64,000 bases of DNA from JANQMY01 sp965228775. GTDB lineage: Bacteria > Pseudomonadota > Alphaproteobacteria > JANQMY01. Below, piece by piece: positions 43,880 to 52,650 of the stretch (the first letter of the stretch is position 1; the number at the start of each line of letters is the position of its first letter). Position numbers and translations under genes: made by a program. The stretch lies in NCBI GenBank assembly GCA_965228775.1, contig OZ245840.1, forward strand, positions 4,836,001 through 4,900,000. Direction: 5' to 3'. Below the pieces are notes generated by a model. The model searched no databases. It saw only the letters and a program-made list of their open reading frames with translations, and was not told the DNA's origin.

Positions 43880-45260
43880 CGTTTGTTCCCTTTAGATGTG
43901 GTGGCGGTTTTGGAACGCTTTCCATGACTTTAGGCGCGCTCGCGTCCATTTCCTTTGCAACACGGGTTAAGTCCTGATTGATGGTGCGTGCGGCGATCAG
44001 ATAATGAAGAGAAGACCACACATAGGCGACCGTTGAAAACAGCAGGGCGTATCTCAAAGACTCATTGCCGTAAGAGGGCCTCAAGAAGTCGCTCAGCTCT
44101 CCCACAAAGTAAGGCCCTAAACCTAGGCCGATTAAGTTGAGAATGAACAGTAAGATCGATGCAGCGACGGCGCGCATTCGAATGCTTACGAGCCCTTGCG
44201 TCATCGCGAAGGTTGGGCCTAAGTAAAACGCCCCCATCAGCGATGGCAGAATATAGAACAGAAGCGCTGTGTACGGACTTTCAACTAAAAACGCGGCGAT
44301 CATCAACGGCATCGGAACAATCATACCGATGGCCGGGATCCACATATACCAGCGTTTGTCTTCTTGGCCGTACCGGTCCGATAGATAGCCGCCTAAGAAA
44401 GTGCCAAGGCCGCCGGCCAGCCCCGCGATAAGGCCCAAATATGTGCCGAGTTCGCCCGTGGACATGCCGTGTGAGCGAACGAAGAAGGAGGGCAGCCATT
44501 GGCCAAGGCCATAGCCCAGAAACGCATGCAGGGCAGCGGCAATCGACAGATGGCGAAATGACTTGCTCCGCCACAAGGTGTCGAAAACCTCGCGGACCGG
44601 AGGGGCCTCGGCGGCAGCGGCAATGCGTTGTGCTTCGGCCATACCTCTCGGCGGTTCTCGTAAAAATAGGAGGACGATGATCGCCAGGAAAACACCCGGC
44701 AGGCCAACCGCAACGAAGGCCATGCGCCAGCCAAAAAACTCGTTTATCCAGCCCCCGGCGAGGTAACCGAACATGACCCCAATGGGGATGCCCAAGGCAT
44801 AAATGGAAAGGGCCGTCGCCCGTTGTTCCGGACCGAAATAATCCGATATGAGAGAGTGGGCAGGCGGGCTGCAACCGGCCTCGCCGACGCCGACTCCAAT
44901 GCGTGCGAGAGCCAAGGTCACGAAACTCACAGCCGCGCCGCACAAGGCCGTCATCAAGCTCCACACGGCCAATGCAGCGGCGATAATCCATGTGCGCCGC
45001 GACTTATCGGCGAAACGCGCGATGGGTATTCCTAGTGTTGCGTAAAATAGGGCGAAGGCAACGCCGCTGATCAGGCCAAGCTGACGATCTGACAGATCAA
45101 GGTCTTGCTTAATGGATTCTTGCAGGACGGAAAGAATCTGCCTGTCGATAAAATTGAAAATGTAGACCAGCAGCAAAAGCCCGAGGGCAAACCACTTATA
45201 ACTTTCAGAAAATGTTTCCTCGGCGGGTTGTCCCGCTTTGACGGCCTCCGGAACGCTCAC
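43857..45260 (-). CDS. Spinster-like MFS transporter
   Basis: A 467-residue major-facilitator protein with 12 hydrophobic helices. Typical N-terminal elements are LLLLVYIFNFIDRQILSVLQ, where the F-N-F-I/A-D-R run is the mark of the spinster/PhtI-like subgroup, then LGIPIARFADKSRR (MFS signature loop) and RIGVGVGEAGCSPPAHSLIS. The central loop is short. Spinster relatives in animals export sphingosine-1-phosphate; bacterial ones carry mostly unknown solutes. It is translated just ahead of the S1P-lyase-like gene and overlaps it. Confidence 0.88.
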   Translation of the reverse strand: MSVPEAVKAGQPAEETFSESYKWFALGLLLLVYIFNFIDRQILSVLQESIKQDLDLSDRQLGLISGVAFALFYATLGIPIARFADKSRRTWIIAAALAVWSLMTALCGAAVSFVTLALARIGVGVGEAGCSPPAHSLISDYFGPEQRATALSIYALGIPIGVMFGYLAGGWINEFFGWRMAFVAVGLPGVFLAIIVLLFLREPPRGMAEAQRIAAAAEAPPVREVFDTLWRSKSFRHLSIAAALHAFLGYGLGQWLPSFFVRSHGMSTGELGTYLGLIAGLAGGLGTFLGGYLSDRYGQEDKRWYMWIPAIGMIVPMPLMIAAFLVESPYTALLFYILPSLMGAFYLGPTFAMTQGLVSIRMRAVAASILLFILNLIGLGLGPYFVGELSDFLRPSYGNESLRYALLFSTVAYVWSSLHYLIAARTINQDLTRVAKEMDASAPKVMESVPKPPPHLKGTNDAQDPTK

Positions 45261-45406
45261 GCGGTTTCCCCTGGTTGATTTATTTTTGTCTTCCCTTGGG
45301 GCGTCATCCTACAGGTCATTTGGCGCCCCGCAAGTCCCTGCACTATGAGGAGTCCAAGTGGACTGGATTTCGTGGTAGGGTTCCAAAAAGGACGCAAGGA
45401 GATACA

Positions 45407-46279
45407 ATGGCTGTTCAACCCTCAACACTGGACCCGCAATATGATGTGGCGTTTGCGGTTCGTCCGTTAACGCCGACAATCGGCGCGATCATTGAAGATA
45501 TCGATCTTCGGCAAGAACTGAGCGATCGTGAGATTGACGGGTTGAGGGCAGCCCTTCTGCAGTGGAAAGTGATTTTCTTTCGGAATCAGGAGATAACCCG
45601 GACGCAGCACATCGCATTCGCACGCCGTTTTGGGGATCTCGAGATCCATCCGGCTACACCCGCCGACCAGCCGGATCCGGAAGTTCTTCATATCGTCCAC
45701 GATGACAAAAGCCGTGGGCAGGAAAATGCTTGGCATTCGGACGTGACCTGGCGGCCGGAGCCTTCTCTGGGGTCTATTCTCAGGGCTGTCGAGGTCCCGG
45801 AAGTAGGGGGTGATACGCTTTTTTGCGATATGTACGCGGCCTATGATGGGCTGTCCGACAAAATGAAAGATTTTGTTTGCGGCCTAGAGGCAGAGCATTC
45901 CTTCATTCGCGTGTTCGGGCGGCGCCTTGCCGCTGATGACCCTGAAAAGGCCAAGAAACTAGCTGAAAAGTATCCGACGCAAATCCATCCGGTGGTCCGT
46001 ACGCACCCAGAAACGGGCGAGCGTGGCCTTTATGTGAACACGGCATTCGTTGAACGCATCGTCGGCCTGTCGGACGTTGAGAGCCGCGACCTCTTGGATC
46101 ACTTGTATGCTCAGGCGCGCGTGCCGGAATATCAATGCCGCTTCAAATGGGAAAAGAACTCGATCGCCTTTTGGGATAATCGGGCGTGTCAGCACTATGC
46201 GGCGTCGGACTATTTCCCTCAGCGCCGGGCCATGGAACGCGTCACGGTTTGCGGCGACCGGCCCTTCTTCAAACCCTGA
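45407..46279 (+). CDS. TauD/TfdA-family Fe(II)/2-oxoglutarate dioxygenase
   Basis: A 290-residue dioxygenase. The 2-His-1-carboxylate triad begins with WHSDVTWRPEPS (HxD), the distal His is in RACQHYAASDYFPQRRAMER, and that Arg segment binds 2-oxoglutarate. GAIIEDIDLRQ and TRTQHIAFARRFGDLEIHP are family blocks near the N-terminus. It resembles taurine dioxygenase, though the substrate may be another sulfonate, alkyl sulfate or aryl ether. The start at 45407 follows AAGGAGA; a longer frame from 45275 is rejected. Divergent from the MFS gene. Confidence 0.9.
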   Translation: MAVQPSTLDPQYDVAFAVRPLTPTIGAIIEDIDLRQELSDREIDGLRAALLQWKVIFFRNQEITRTQHIAFARRFGDLEIHPATPADQPDPEVLHIVHDDKSRGQENAWHSDVTWRPEPSLGSILRAVEVPEVGGDTLFCDMYAAYDGLSDKMKDFVCGLEAEHSFIRVFGRRLAADDPEKAKKLAEKYPTQIHPVVRTHPETGERGLYVNTAFVERIVGLSDVESRDLLDHLYAQARVPEYQCRFKWEKNSIAFWDNRACQHYAASDYFPQRRAMERVTVCGDRPFFKP

Positions 46280-47111
46280 GCAGGACAATCCCGATCACAA
46301 CGCCGAGGGCGGCGTAAGCTTTTGTGGGCGTCATCCGCTCGCCCAGGAAAACTGTTGCGATGAGGGCTGCGAAGATCACGCTGGTCTCGCGCAGGGCCGC
46401 GACGATGGGGACCGGCGCTTGGGTGTAAGCCCAAATGACCACCCAATATCCGGCGACGGCGACGCCACCGGCGCCAAGCCCGATACGCCAGTCGGCGTAA
46501 AAACCGGCAAGCCCTGACTTACCGCGCAAGACTGCGCAGACAATGGTGATCGCAATACCGTCGAGAAAGCATAGCCACAAAACGAACACATGCGGACCTG
46601 TCTCAAGCTGTGCGCCGGCCGCGTCGATCAGGGTGTAAGAGGCGATGAGCGCGGCGGTGATAGCGGCATAGAAGAAGGGTTTGAGCCGTTGCCCAGGCGG
46701 CGCGCCACTCCAGAACGCCAGCATCATGATCGACCCGATCAGCAGGGCTAGTCCCGCCAGAGTGGGCGTATCGAAAACGACACCTAAGAACGCAACCGAA
46801 ACAAATGCAACGATGAGCGGACCGCCACCACGGGCAATCGGATAGATCTGTCCGAGGTCGCCATGGGTGTAAGCCACGCTTAAAAAGTAATTGTAAAACG
46901 TGTGTACACCGACCGACGCGGCCATGATGGTCCAAAACGTGGGATCCGCCGGAATGGGAAAAAACGGTAAGGCGACGGCACACAACAGGCCGCCGCCCGC
47001 GCCAATCAGCGCCATGCCGACGAGACGGTCATCGCGGGATTTGATGAATGCATTCCAGGAGGCATGCGTGATCGCGGTCCCAAGGACCATCACCAATACA
47101 AATGTTTCCAA
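46269..47111 (-). CDS. EamA/DMT-family transporter
   Basis: A 280-residue membrane protein with ten predicted helices in two EamA-like halves. The N-terminal half has VLGTAITHASWNAFIKSRDD, and the C-terminal half closes with VAALRETSVIFAALIATVFL then GERMTPTKAYAALGVVIGI, a repeated DMT pattern. It may export metabolites or amino acids; the substrate is unknown. The start is TTG at 47111 or ATG seven codons later. Its end overlaps the dioxygenase gene by 11 bases. Confidence 0.85.
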   Translation of the reverse strand: METFVLVMVLGTAITHASWNAFIKSRDDRLVGMALIGAGGGLLCAVALPFFPIPADPTFWTIMAASVGVHTFYNYFLSVAYTHGDLGQIYPIARGGGPLIVAFVSVAFLGVVFDTPTLAGLALLIGSIMMLAFWSGAPPGQRLKPFFYAAITAALIASYTLIDAAGAQLETGPHVFVLWLCFLDGIAITIVCAVLRGKSGLAGFYADWRIGLGAGGVAVAGYWVVIWAYTQAPVPIVAALRETSVIFAALIATVFLGERMTPTKAYAALGVVIGIVLLRV

Positions 47112-47147
47112 AATCCAGAGCCTTAATCGCGTATCGAACAGATACGA

Positions 47148-47759
47148 TCAGAGCAAGGTCATAGCATAGGAAATGGCTAGGGCGGCAATGATCCACCGGA
47201 GAGGGTTTACTCTCAACGGCCCGACCCGCACATAGCCAGCGAACCAGGCCGTGACCATGAGGCCAAGAGACAGGCCGCCCATGGTGATCGTCGGCGTCCA
47301 ATTCCCATCCTCTAATCCGGCATTGGTAAGTTCCGTTGCCAGCATCCAGAGGACGATGACGACGATCAAACCGATCCAGATTTCCAGGAAGGTGAGGACA
47401 CCAAATCCACCATCAGCCTCCACATCGTCACCACCGCTTGTGGCTGCGAGTGACTGACGCGCCGAAATCATCATCAAGGTGATGCATAATCCACCGAGGG
47501 AGAAGACGATGCCCACATACTCTATGGATTGTTCCGGCAAGACAAAAGAGAGTGTGTTGAGCAGCGCAAGGCGCAGGTCGTGAAAGGTCTGAAATATATC
47601 CGCATACGGAGGGGGCAGATCATAGACCGGATAAAACACGACGGCCCATTCGAGCGTGAGCGTCGTTGTAAATAGAAGGAACAACGCCCAGAGAATGCTT
47701 TGTACAAACACCCCCCGGGTGCGCCCCCGCGTTTCGCCCGCCGCCCCATCCACACTCAT
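47148..47759 (-). CDS. Multi-pass membrane protein of unknown function
   Basis: A 203-residue protein with five hydrophobic helices, for example SILWALFLLFTTTLTLEWAV, YVGIVFSLGGLCITLMMISA and ITMGGLSLGLMVTAWFAGYV. A Gly/Asp-rich loop (TSGGDDVEADGGFG) separates helices. No family is recognised. It lies 84 bases downstream of the patatin-domain gene on the same strand and 36 bases upstream of the EamA gene, so it may belong to the same transcript. Confidence 0.6.
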   Translation of the reverse strand: MSVDGAAGETRGRTRGVFVQSILWALFLLFTTTLTLEWAVVFYPVYDLPPPYADIFQTFHDLRLALLNTLSFVLPEQSIEYVGIVFSLGGLCITLMMISARQSLAATSGGDDVEADGGFGVLTFLEIWIGLIVVIVLWMLATELTNAGLEDGNWTPTITMGGLSLGLMVTAWFAGYVRVGPLRVNPLRWIIAALAISYAMTLL

Positions 47760-47843
47760 AAATCACTGGGCCCCCATCCCAGCTCGGAAACGACCAAATT
47801 TATCACGGTCGGCGGGGCGTGAATGTGAACCTTTTTTGTAGAG

Positions 47844-50120
47844 CTATTGCGGGCAGTCCGTCCGGGGCATCCGAGCCTCTCCGAACAGTAATTCGGTCAA
47901 CGATCTGAAGTTTGTCACATTGTCTTGGAACAGGTCGGGGTCTGACGGCACTTCGCGAATCTGCAAGCAAATGTCACGGATGGATCGGCGCGATAGTTGC
48001 CAGCCAAGCCCTGGCGTTTGACCTGACGCACCGCGTGTGAGCTGGAACTGATGGAACAGCGCGCCGGCAATGCGCATCGACGGGCCGCACGCCAGCCCGT
48101 TGGCCGCGTTGCGTGCGCAATCATCGGTCCATTGCCACAGCCTTTTGGCGGCAAGTGTACCGCGCGCACTGCGCGTGGCCAGAAGGCCCGCCAGGGGCGC
48201 TCGGATTTCGTTTTCGAAGCGGCTCGTTTCGTTCGGCAGCGCAGGACCAAGGTCTTTCAGAGATTTCGTCTGCTTTGACGTGTCGCTGGAGATCTGAATA
48301 ACCACCGGTAGAATACGCGGTCCGGTCGCAGCAATCTCATCCGCATGCCGGGCGATGGCTTGCAAGAGATCGTAGGCCGTCGCGGCCCCAAAGTTTTCGA
48401 AATAGCCGCCATCGATCACATGCCCTTCGAGATTGGCGCGCGCCAATGTGCCCGCCGGGCTCAGATAAGGAAAGCGGGCACTGTTATGCGCTGCGGTGCT
48501 CAGCGGAATATCCGTAGACGTATGATCGAAGAAATCGATGGCGTCGACGATTGCGTTTCCGGAGAAATCAAGATGCGAAAATATCAGCCTTTGCCCTGTC
48601 TCCTGCACAACCCCATTCAGCATCAATAGGGGCGTCCAAGTGGTATCGTCCTCCCAAGTGTTGCACGAGACCATGCCTTTCGCATGACGGAGTGACGTAA
48701 AGGGCGCCGCCATGCCTGACTTGCGTGCGGCGTTTTCATGGGCGGTGTTCCACTGACGTTCCCAAGCTTGTTCCAGTGCTTTCGCGCGGTCATTGATCTC
48801 CACAAAATAGTCGATTGGGAAGGCGAAGTGACGCAACACGTCGGAGAACATGAGACCGACAATGGTCGGCGCTAGAAAGTCTTCGGACAATGCCTCCCGG
48901 GAAATACTTTCAACCGGCGGCTCCGATGCAATGCCTTTCTCATCTAGGCTGGCCACGTATGTCGCCGCGCCGACGCTACCGCCGGAAACACCACTCACGG
49001 CGAAGACGGATTGATGAAAACACGAACGCGGTTCTTCGCCCACATCTTCCAGCCCGCCCAGAATGGTCGCGGTCCAATGAGCCGCCGGCAATCCGCCCCC
49101 AGCCGCGGCCACCATAACGAGCGGCTTTACTTCTTCGCCGGTTTGCGGGTGCCTCACCCGGGGCGCCTGCTCATACCAATTGGTGAGAGCCTGTTGCAGG
49201 GTGGGGCGTGATACTGGTTCCGTGTTCGTTACCCGGATATCGTGGATCTCCACCAACAGCGTGCCGGCTGCCCCGAAGATGAACAATGCAGTGATAACCG
49301 GGAATCCATTCTCGGACGTCATGAACACCAAGTAGCTACCGACGGGGACCACCACCGAGAACGCGAGAAAGATCGCGGCGCCGGACCCCACGTAAAACCC
49401 AAACCCAACAGGGTCGGTGATGGCCAAATAGCTGAACAGGCCAAGTGTCAGGATCGACATCGGGATCATGATCAAGCCGGTCCATCGGACTTCCGGCACA
49501 TAATTGCCGTCTGCCTCCGGCCCTTTGCCGAATTTGCGGCGACGGGTAACGCACACGATAAAGATCATGGCGGAAACCGTCAGAATACCAATCATTGTCA
49601 ACGCATCGCGCTGCCAATGTTCGGCGAGGGCCTGGTCGACAATCACGGTTGAGGCGATGGCGACCGCAAAAACCGACAGCCCTAGCAGGCGCGGCACCCA
49701 ATTGACCGCGAATTGCAGGCGCCAATGACGCCGATGCGCCGCAGCGGGGGCCGACGACGGCACCGTTTCCACCAATTGATTGTGCACGTCGCGCGGAAAC
49801 CGGTCTGCTAAGATAAGACGTGCCCAAAACCATGTTTGAACGGCAAGCAGCCAGGTGGCCGCCACGAAGATGACGCCTTGCCGAAGCTCTGTGCTTTCCA
49901 GTTCGCGGCCTTGGCCTGTGCCATAGACGACAAACAGCGCGCCGAGCACAGCCACCAGGCTGAAGCGTGCAAAGGACAACACACGTACGAACTCGCGCAC
50001 CGGCGCCCAGAACATGTTGAGCAGGGCAACCACAGGTGTCAGCCGAAACAAGGTCGGCGGCCGCATGCGGCCGTGTTTGTCTTCCAAATCGGAGATCGTC
50101 GTTCTCTCCCGTGACGCCAT
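47844..50120 (-). CDS. Membrane-anchored patatin-like phospholipase
   Basis: A 758-residue protein. The N-terminal 330 residues hold six or so hydrophobic segments (for example GLIMIPMSILTLGLFSYLAI). The patatin domain follows: LVMVAAAGGGLPAAHW gives the oxyanion-hole GGG, VFAVSGVSGGSVGAA has the nucleophile Ser in GxSxG, and VIDGGYFENFG the catalytic Asp in DGG. Such enzymes release fatty acids from phospholipids. The start at 50120 is supported by GGGGGAT upstream; a TTG five codons earlier lies over that site. Tethering a lipase by a long membrane region is uncommon. Confidence 0.85.
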   Translation of the reverse strand: MASRERTTISDLEDKHGRMRPPTLFRLTPVVALLNMFWAPVREFVRVLSFARFSLVAVLGALFVVYGTGQGRELESTELRQGVIFVAATWLLAVQTWFWARLILADRFPRDVHNQLVETVPSSAPAAAHRRHWRLQFAVNWVPRLLGLSVFAVAIASTVIVDQALAEHWQRDALTMIGILTVSAMIFIVCVTRRRKFGKGPEADGNYVPEVRWTGLIMIPMSILTLGLFSYLAITDPVGFGFYVGSGAAIFLAFSVVVPVGSYLVFMTSENGFPVITALFIFGAAGTLLVEIHDIRVTNTEPVSRPTLQQALTNWYEQAPRVRHPQTGEEVKPLVMVAAAGGGLPAAHWTATILGGLEDVGEEPRSCFHQSVFAVSGVSGGSVGAATYVASLDEKGIASEPPVESISREALSEDFLAPTIVGLMFSDVLRHFAFPIDYFVEINDRAKALEQAWERQWNTAHENAARKSGMAAPFTSLRHAKGMVSCNTWEDDTTWTPLLMLNGVVQETGQRLIFSHLDFSGNAIVDAIDFFDHTSTDIPLSTAAHNSARFPYLSPAGTLARANLEGHVIDGGYFENFGAATAYDLLQAIARHADEIAATGPRILPVVIQISSDTSKQTKSLKDLGPALPNETSRFENEIRAPLAGLLATRSARGTLAAKRLWQWTDDCARNAANGLACGPSMRIAGALFHQFQLTRGASGQTPGLGWQLSRRSIRDICLQIREVPSDPDLFQDNVTNFRSLTELLFGEARMPRTDCPQ

Positions 50121-50242
50121 ACCATGATCCCCCAAGGCCGTCCTTTTCTAATAAAAGTTTAGGCGCGGCCTTGGGGCAATCTCAAATCAACTCTCCTTTA
50201 GTACATAGCTACAATGTGTGACACCTTGGTGCTGCCGGACGG

Positions 50243-51265
50243 TTAGACCGCCTGGTCCGGCCCAAGACGCACCAGCATCTTGCCTTTGTTGGCACCGCTG
50301 AAGAGGCCTAGGAAGGCCTTCGGTGCATTCTCCACGCCTTCCAGAACGGTCTCTTCATATTTCAGCTGGCCGCTCTTGATCATGGGCCCCACTTCATTGA
50401 TGAAGTCGCCCAAGAGGTCGAAGTGATCGGACACAATGAAGCCCTTGATCAGAATGCGGCGCGGGACCGTCATGATCATGTTGTGGATCGCAGGCGGTTG
50501 GGTTGCGTTGTACTGATCGATCATGCCGCACACGGCCACGCGGCCGAATTCGTTCATGTTGAATAGGGCGGCGTCCAAATGTTCCGACCCCACATTGTCG
50601 AAATACATGTCGATCCCTTTGGGCGCGAGCTTTGCAAGCGCTTCGGTCAGATTGTCGGTCTTCTTGTAGTTGATGGCTTCGTCGATGCCTGCCTCTTCTT
50701 TGAGCCAGGCGATTTTGTCGTCGGACCCGGCGGAACCGATCACGCGTACCCCTTTGGCTTTGGCAAGCTGGCAGACAACTGACCCCACGGCACCGCTGGC
50801 GGCCGAAACGAAAATCGTCTCACCTTCCTTGGGCTGATTAATAAGGGTAAGGCCCGCATAAGCCGTGAGGCCCGGCATGCCCAAAACACCCAAATAGGCG
50901 GAAAGAGGAGCGATGTTTGGGTCCACCGGCGTGATCATCTCACCATTGGTCAGGTACATCTCGCGCCAGCCCAGCATACTCTGCACATAAGTGCCCACCG
51001 GGAAACTGCCGTTTTCGGATTCGATCACTTGGCCGACGGCGCCGCCTTCCAGCGGTTGCCCTACTTGGAAGCCCGGCACGTAGCTTTTGCGCGTGGTCAT
51101 GCGGCCGCGCATGTAAGGGTCCACGGACATGAAGATGTTCCGTACAATGAACTCGCCCGATTTCGGTGCGGGAACATCCACCTCGTCAACGGCGAAGGTG
51201 CTGTCATCGGGCATGCCTTCCGGGGCGTTTGCGAAGAGGATTTGCTTCGATTTTCTGTTGGACAT
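50243..51265 (-). CDS. NADP-dependent MDR oxidoreductase (leukotriene B4 dehydrogenase/CurA type)
   Basis: A 340-residue zinc-independent medium-chain reductase. N-terminal FIVRNIFMSVDPYMRGRMTT is typical of the prostaglandin/alkenal reductase group. The cofactor site is FVSAASGAVGSVVCQLAKAK with YFDNVGSEHLDAALFNMNEF, and the end has GKMLVRLGPDQAV. It likely reduces the C=C bond of enals or enones (CurA-like) with NADPH. AGGAGACCGAA precedes the ATG. It is not clearly linked to neighbours. Confidence 0.9.
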   Translation of the reverse strand: MSNRKSKQILFANAPEGMPDDSTFAVDEVDVPAPKSGEFIVRNIFMSVDPYMRGRMTTRKSYVPGFQVGQPLEGGAVGQVIESENGSFPVGTYVQSMLGWREMYLTNGEMITPVDPNIAPLSAYLGVLGMPGLTAYAGLTLINQPKEGETIFVSAASGAVGSVVCQLAKAKGVRVIGSAGSDDKIAWLKEEAGIDEAINYKKTDNLTEALAKLAPKGIDMYFDNVGSEHLDAALFNMNEFGRVAVCGMIDQYNATQPPAIHNMIMTVPRRILIKGFIVSDHFDLLGDFINEVGPMIKSGQLKYEETVLEGVENAPKAFLGLFSGANKGKMLVRLGPDQAV

Positions 51266-51410
51266 TTCGGTCTCCTGTTTAGTGACGTTTTGAATGGAAA
51301 TCTCTTGGTTCTTGGCCCGGTAGCGCGCGGTCCGCAGCGCTCTTAGGAGGGCGTTAAGCCTGGGTATCTATGGTTTTTTGAAATCGGCGATGCCGATTTC
51401 GGGCATATCC

Positions 51411-51490
51411 ACCCGCTCCCCCTCCCAACCACCCGATAAGGGTACCCCCAAGTCAGTTTTTGGGGGTGGTTGGGCCGGGGGAGTGGGCGG
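51411..51490. repeat. Long palindromic repeat, family A copy 3 (degenerate)
   Basis: The arms CTCCCCC then TCCCAACCACCC and the facing GGGTGGTTGGGCC then GGGGGAG match copies 1 and 2 apart from a few changes, so the stem has mismatches. The loop is longer and contains its own hairpin (CCCCCAA with TTTGGGGG) next to the shared GGTACCC. It lies upstream of the TraB/GumN gene in a 255-bp gap between divergent genes, unlike the other two copies, which follow stop codons. Confidence 0.75.
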
Positions 51491-51520
51491 CTAGGCATTT
51501 ACAGATAATGGCGTTTTTCT

Positions 51521-52456
51521 ATGCTTCGTTTCCTGCGTAATCCAGCCGTTCTTGCGGCGGCATTTGTTGCGTTCTTCCTGCCATCCTACCTACCTGCTTC
51601 GGCGGAAGGCCAGTTTTCTTTTGAGGCGGCGCGGTACAATCAAGCGACCGACCGGCCTGGCCTTTGGCGCGTAGAAGGGGCAGGCGGTCCTGTTTGGCTG
51701 TTCGGCACCATTCACCTGCTGCCCTCAGGGTTCGATTGGCGGACGGAAAAAGTGGATGCGGCTTTGGCTGAATCTGATGTGGTTGTCTTGGAAGCACCCG
51801 TCGGGGGCGAGCATACGCAGCGCACCGCGGCCGTTATCCGACAATATGCCCAAGTGCATCCCAACCATTCGATCCGCGCTTTGCTGCCGGAATACCATCG
51901 GCCCCGCGCGGAAGAGATCTCCGCCCAATTCGGCCTGCCTTGGGCTCAAATTCAAAATCTGCCGCCCTGGCTGGGTGGCATCATGCTGGCGCAAAGCCTT
52001 TATGCGTCGCTTGGGTTTTCACCGGATTCAGGCGTGGAGCATTCCTTGAGGAGCGATCCCACCTTGCGCAGCAAGGGCTGGGATTATTTCGAAACGCCGG
52101 AACAGCAGTTAGGCTTCTTTGCCAAGCAGCCGGCCCGTGTTCAGGTGGACATGTTCCTGTCGACCCTGTCTCAGATGGAAGAGGGCAGCGATCTCGTGGC
52201 CGAAATGTTCGATGCCTGGGCCACGGGCGACATCGATCAAATGGACCGCCTGTTCAACAAGAACATGAAGGAACAATCGCCGGAACTTTATAAGACCCTG
52301 GTGGTGGATCGTAATCTGCGCTGGATCCCTCGGATCGAAGCCATGTTGCGCGATTCCCGCAGCTATTTCGTGGCCGTCGGCGCGGGCCATTTAGGCGGGC
52401 GCCAAGGCGTCATCGCATTGCTGGAACGGCGGGGATACGCCGTGGACGCTCAATAG
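51521..52456 (+). CDS. TraB/GumN family exported protein
   Basis: A 311-residue protein. A signal peptide (FLRNPAVLAAAFVAFFLPSY, cleavage near PASA at residue 27) is followed by the TraB/GumN domain: GPVWLFGTIHLLPSGFDWRT with the metal-type GTxH motif, DVVVLEAPVGGEHTQ, and the C-terminal YFVAVGAGHLGGRQGVIALL with a second conserved GxxH. The family is related to Tiki-type metalloproteases, but its bacterial role is unclear. It is the last chromosomal gene before the integrase. It has GC-rich codon use like the flanking genome. Confidence 0.85.
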   Translation: MLRFLRNPAVLAAAFVAFFLPSYLPASAEGQFSFEAARYNQATDRPGLWRVEGAGGPVWLFGTIHLLPSGFDWRTEKVDAALAESDVVVLEAPVGGEHTQRTAAVIRQYAQVHPNHSIRALLPEYHRPRAEEISAQFGLPWAQIQNLPPWLGGIMLAQSLYASLGFSPDSGVEHSLRSDPTLRSKGWDYFETPEQQLGFFAKQPARVQVDMFLSTLSQMEEGSDLVAEMFDAWATGDIDQMDRLFNKNMKEQSPELYKTLVVDRNLRWIPRIEAMLRDSRSYFVAVGAGHLGGRQGVIALLERRGYAVDAQ

Positions 52457-52491
52457 GCCGAAAAGATGGCTGGGGTGGAACCAGTGGAACT

Positions 52492-52519
52492 GTTCTTCGC
52501 CTTCGGCTTCTTGAAGAAC
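52492..52519 (+). terminator. Possible hairpin after the TraB/GumN gene
   Basis: GTTCTTC (52492-52498) pairs with GAAGAAC (52513-52519), and GCC/GGC pair inside. There is only a weak T run afterwards. It may end TraB transcription or mark the attachment region. Confidence 0.35.
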
Positions 52520-52582
52520 GTTTCTGCCAGTAAAACCTAACAAAAAAGGCAAAAAGATAAAAGTTCTGCTTTCAATAATTTC

Positions 52583-52599
52583 CAAGATGTTTCATCTTG
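52583..52599. promoter_or_regulatory. Inverted repeat upstream of the integrase
   Basis: CAAGATG-TTT-CATCTTG is an exact 7-bp inverted repeat. GGGTA and TACCC follow at about 52613-52630. Such short palindromes next to an integrase gene are candidate binding sites for the integrase or a repressor. Confidence 0.4.
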
Positions 52600-52650
52600 T
52601 TTCGTGGACGCGGGTACCCATGTGTTACCCCGGAAGCCCAAGGAAGCTCG

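Noticed and set aside
52458..52580. tRNA or tmRNA end as integration target
   Set aside because: The hairpin GTTCTTC/GAAGAAC is not preceded by a T-loop sequence or acceptor stem, so no RNA gene can be supported here.
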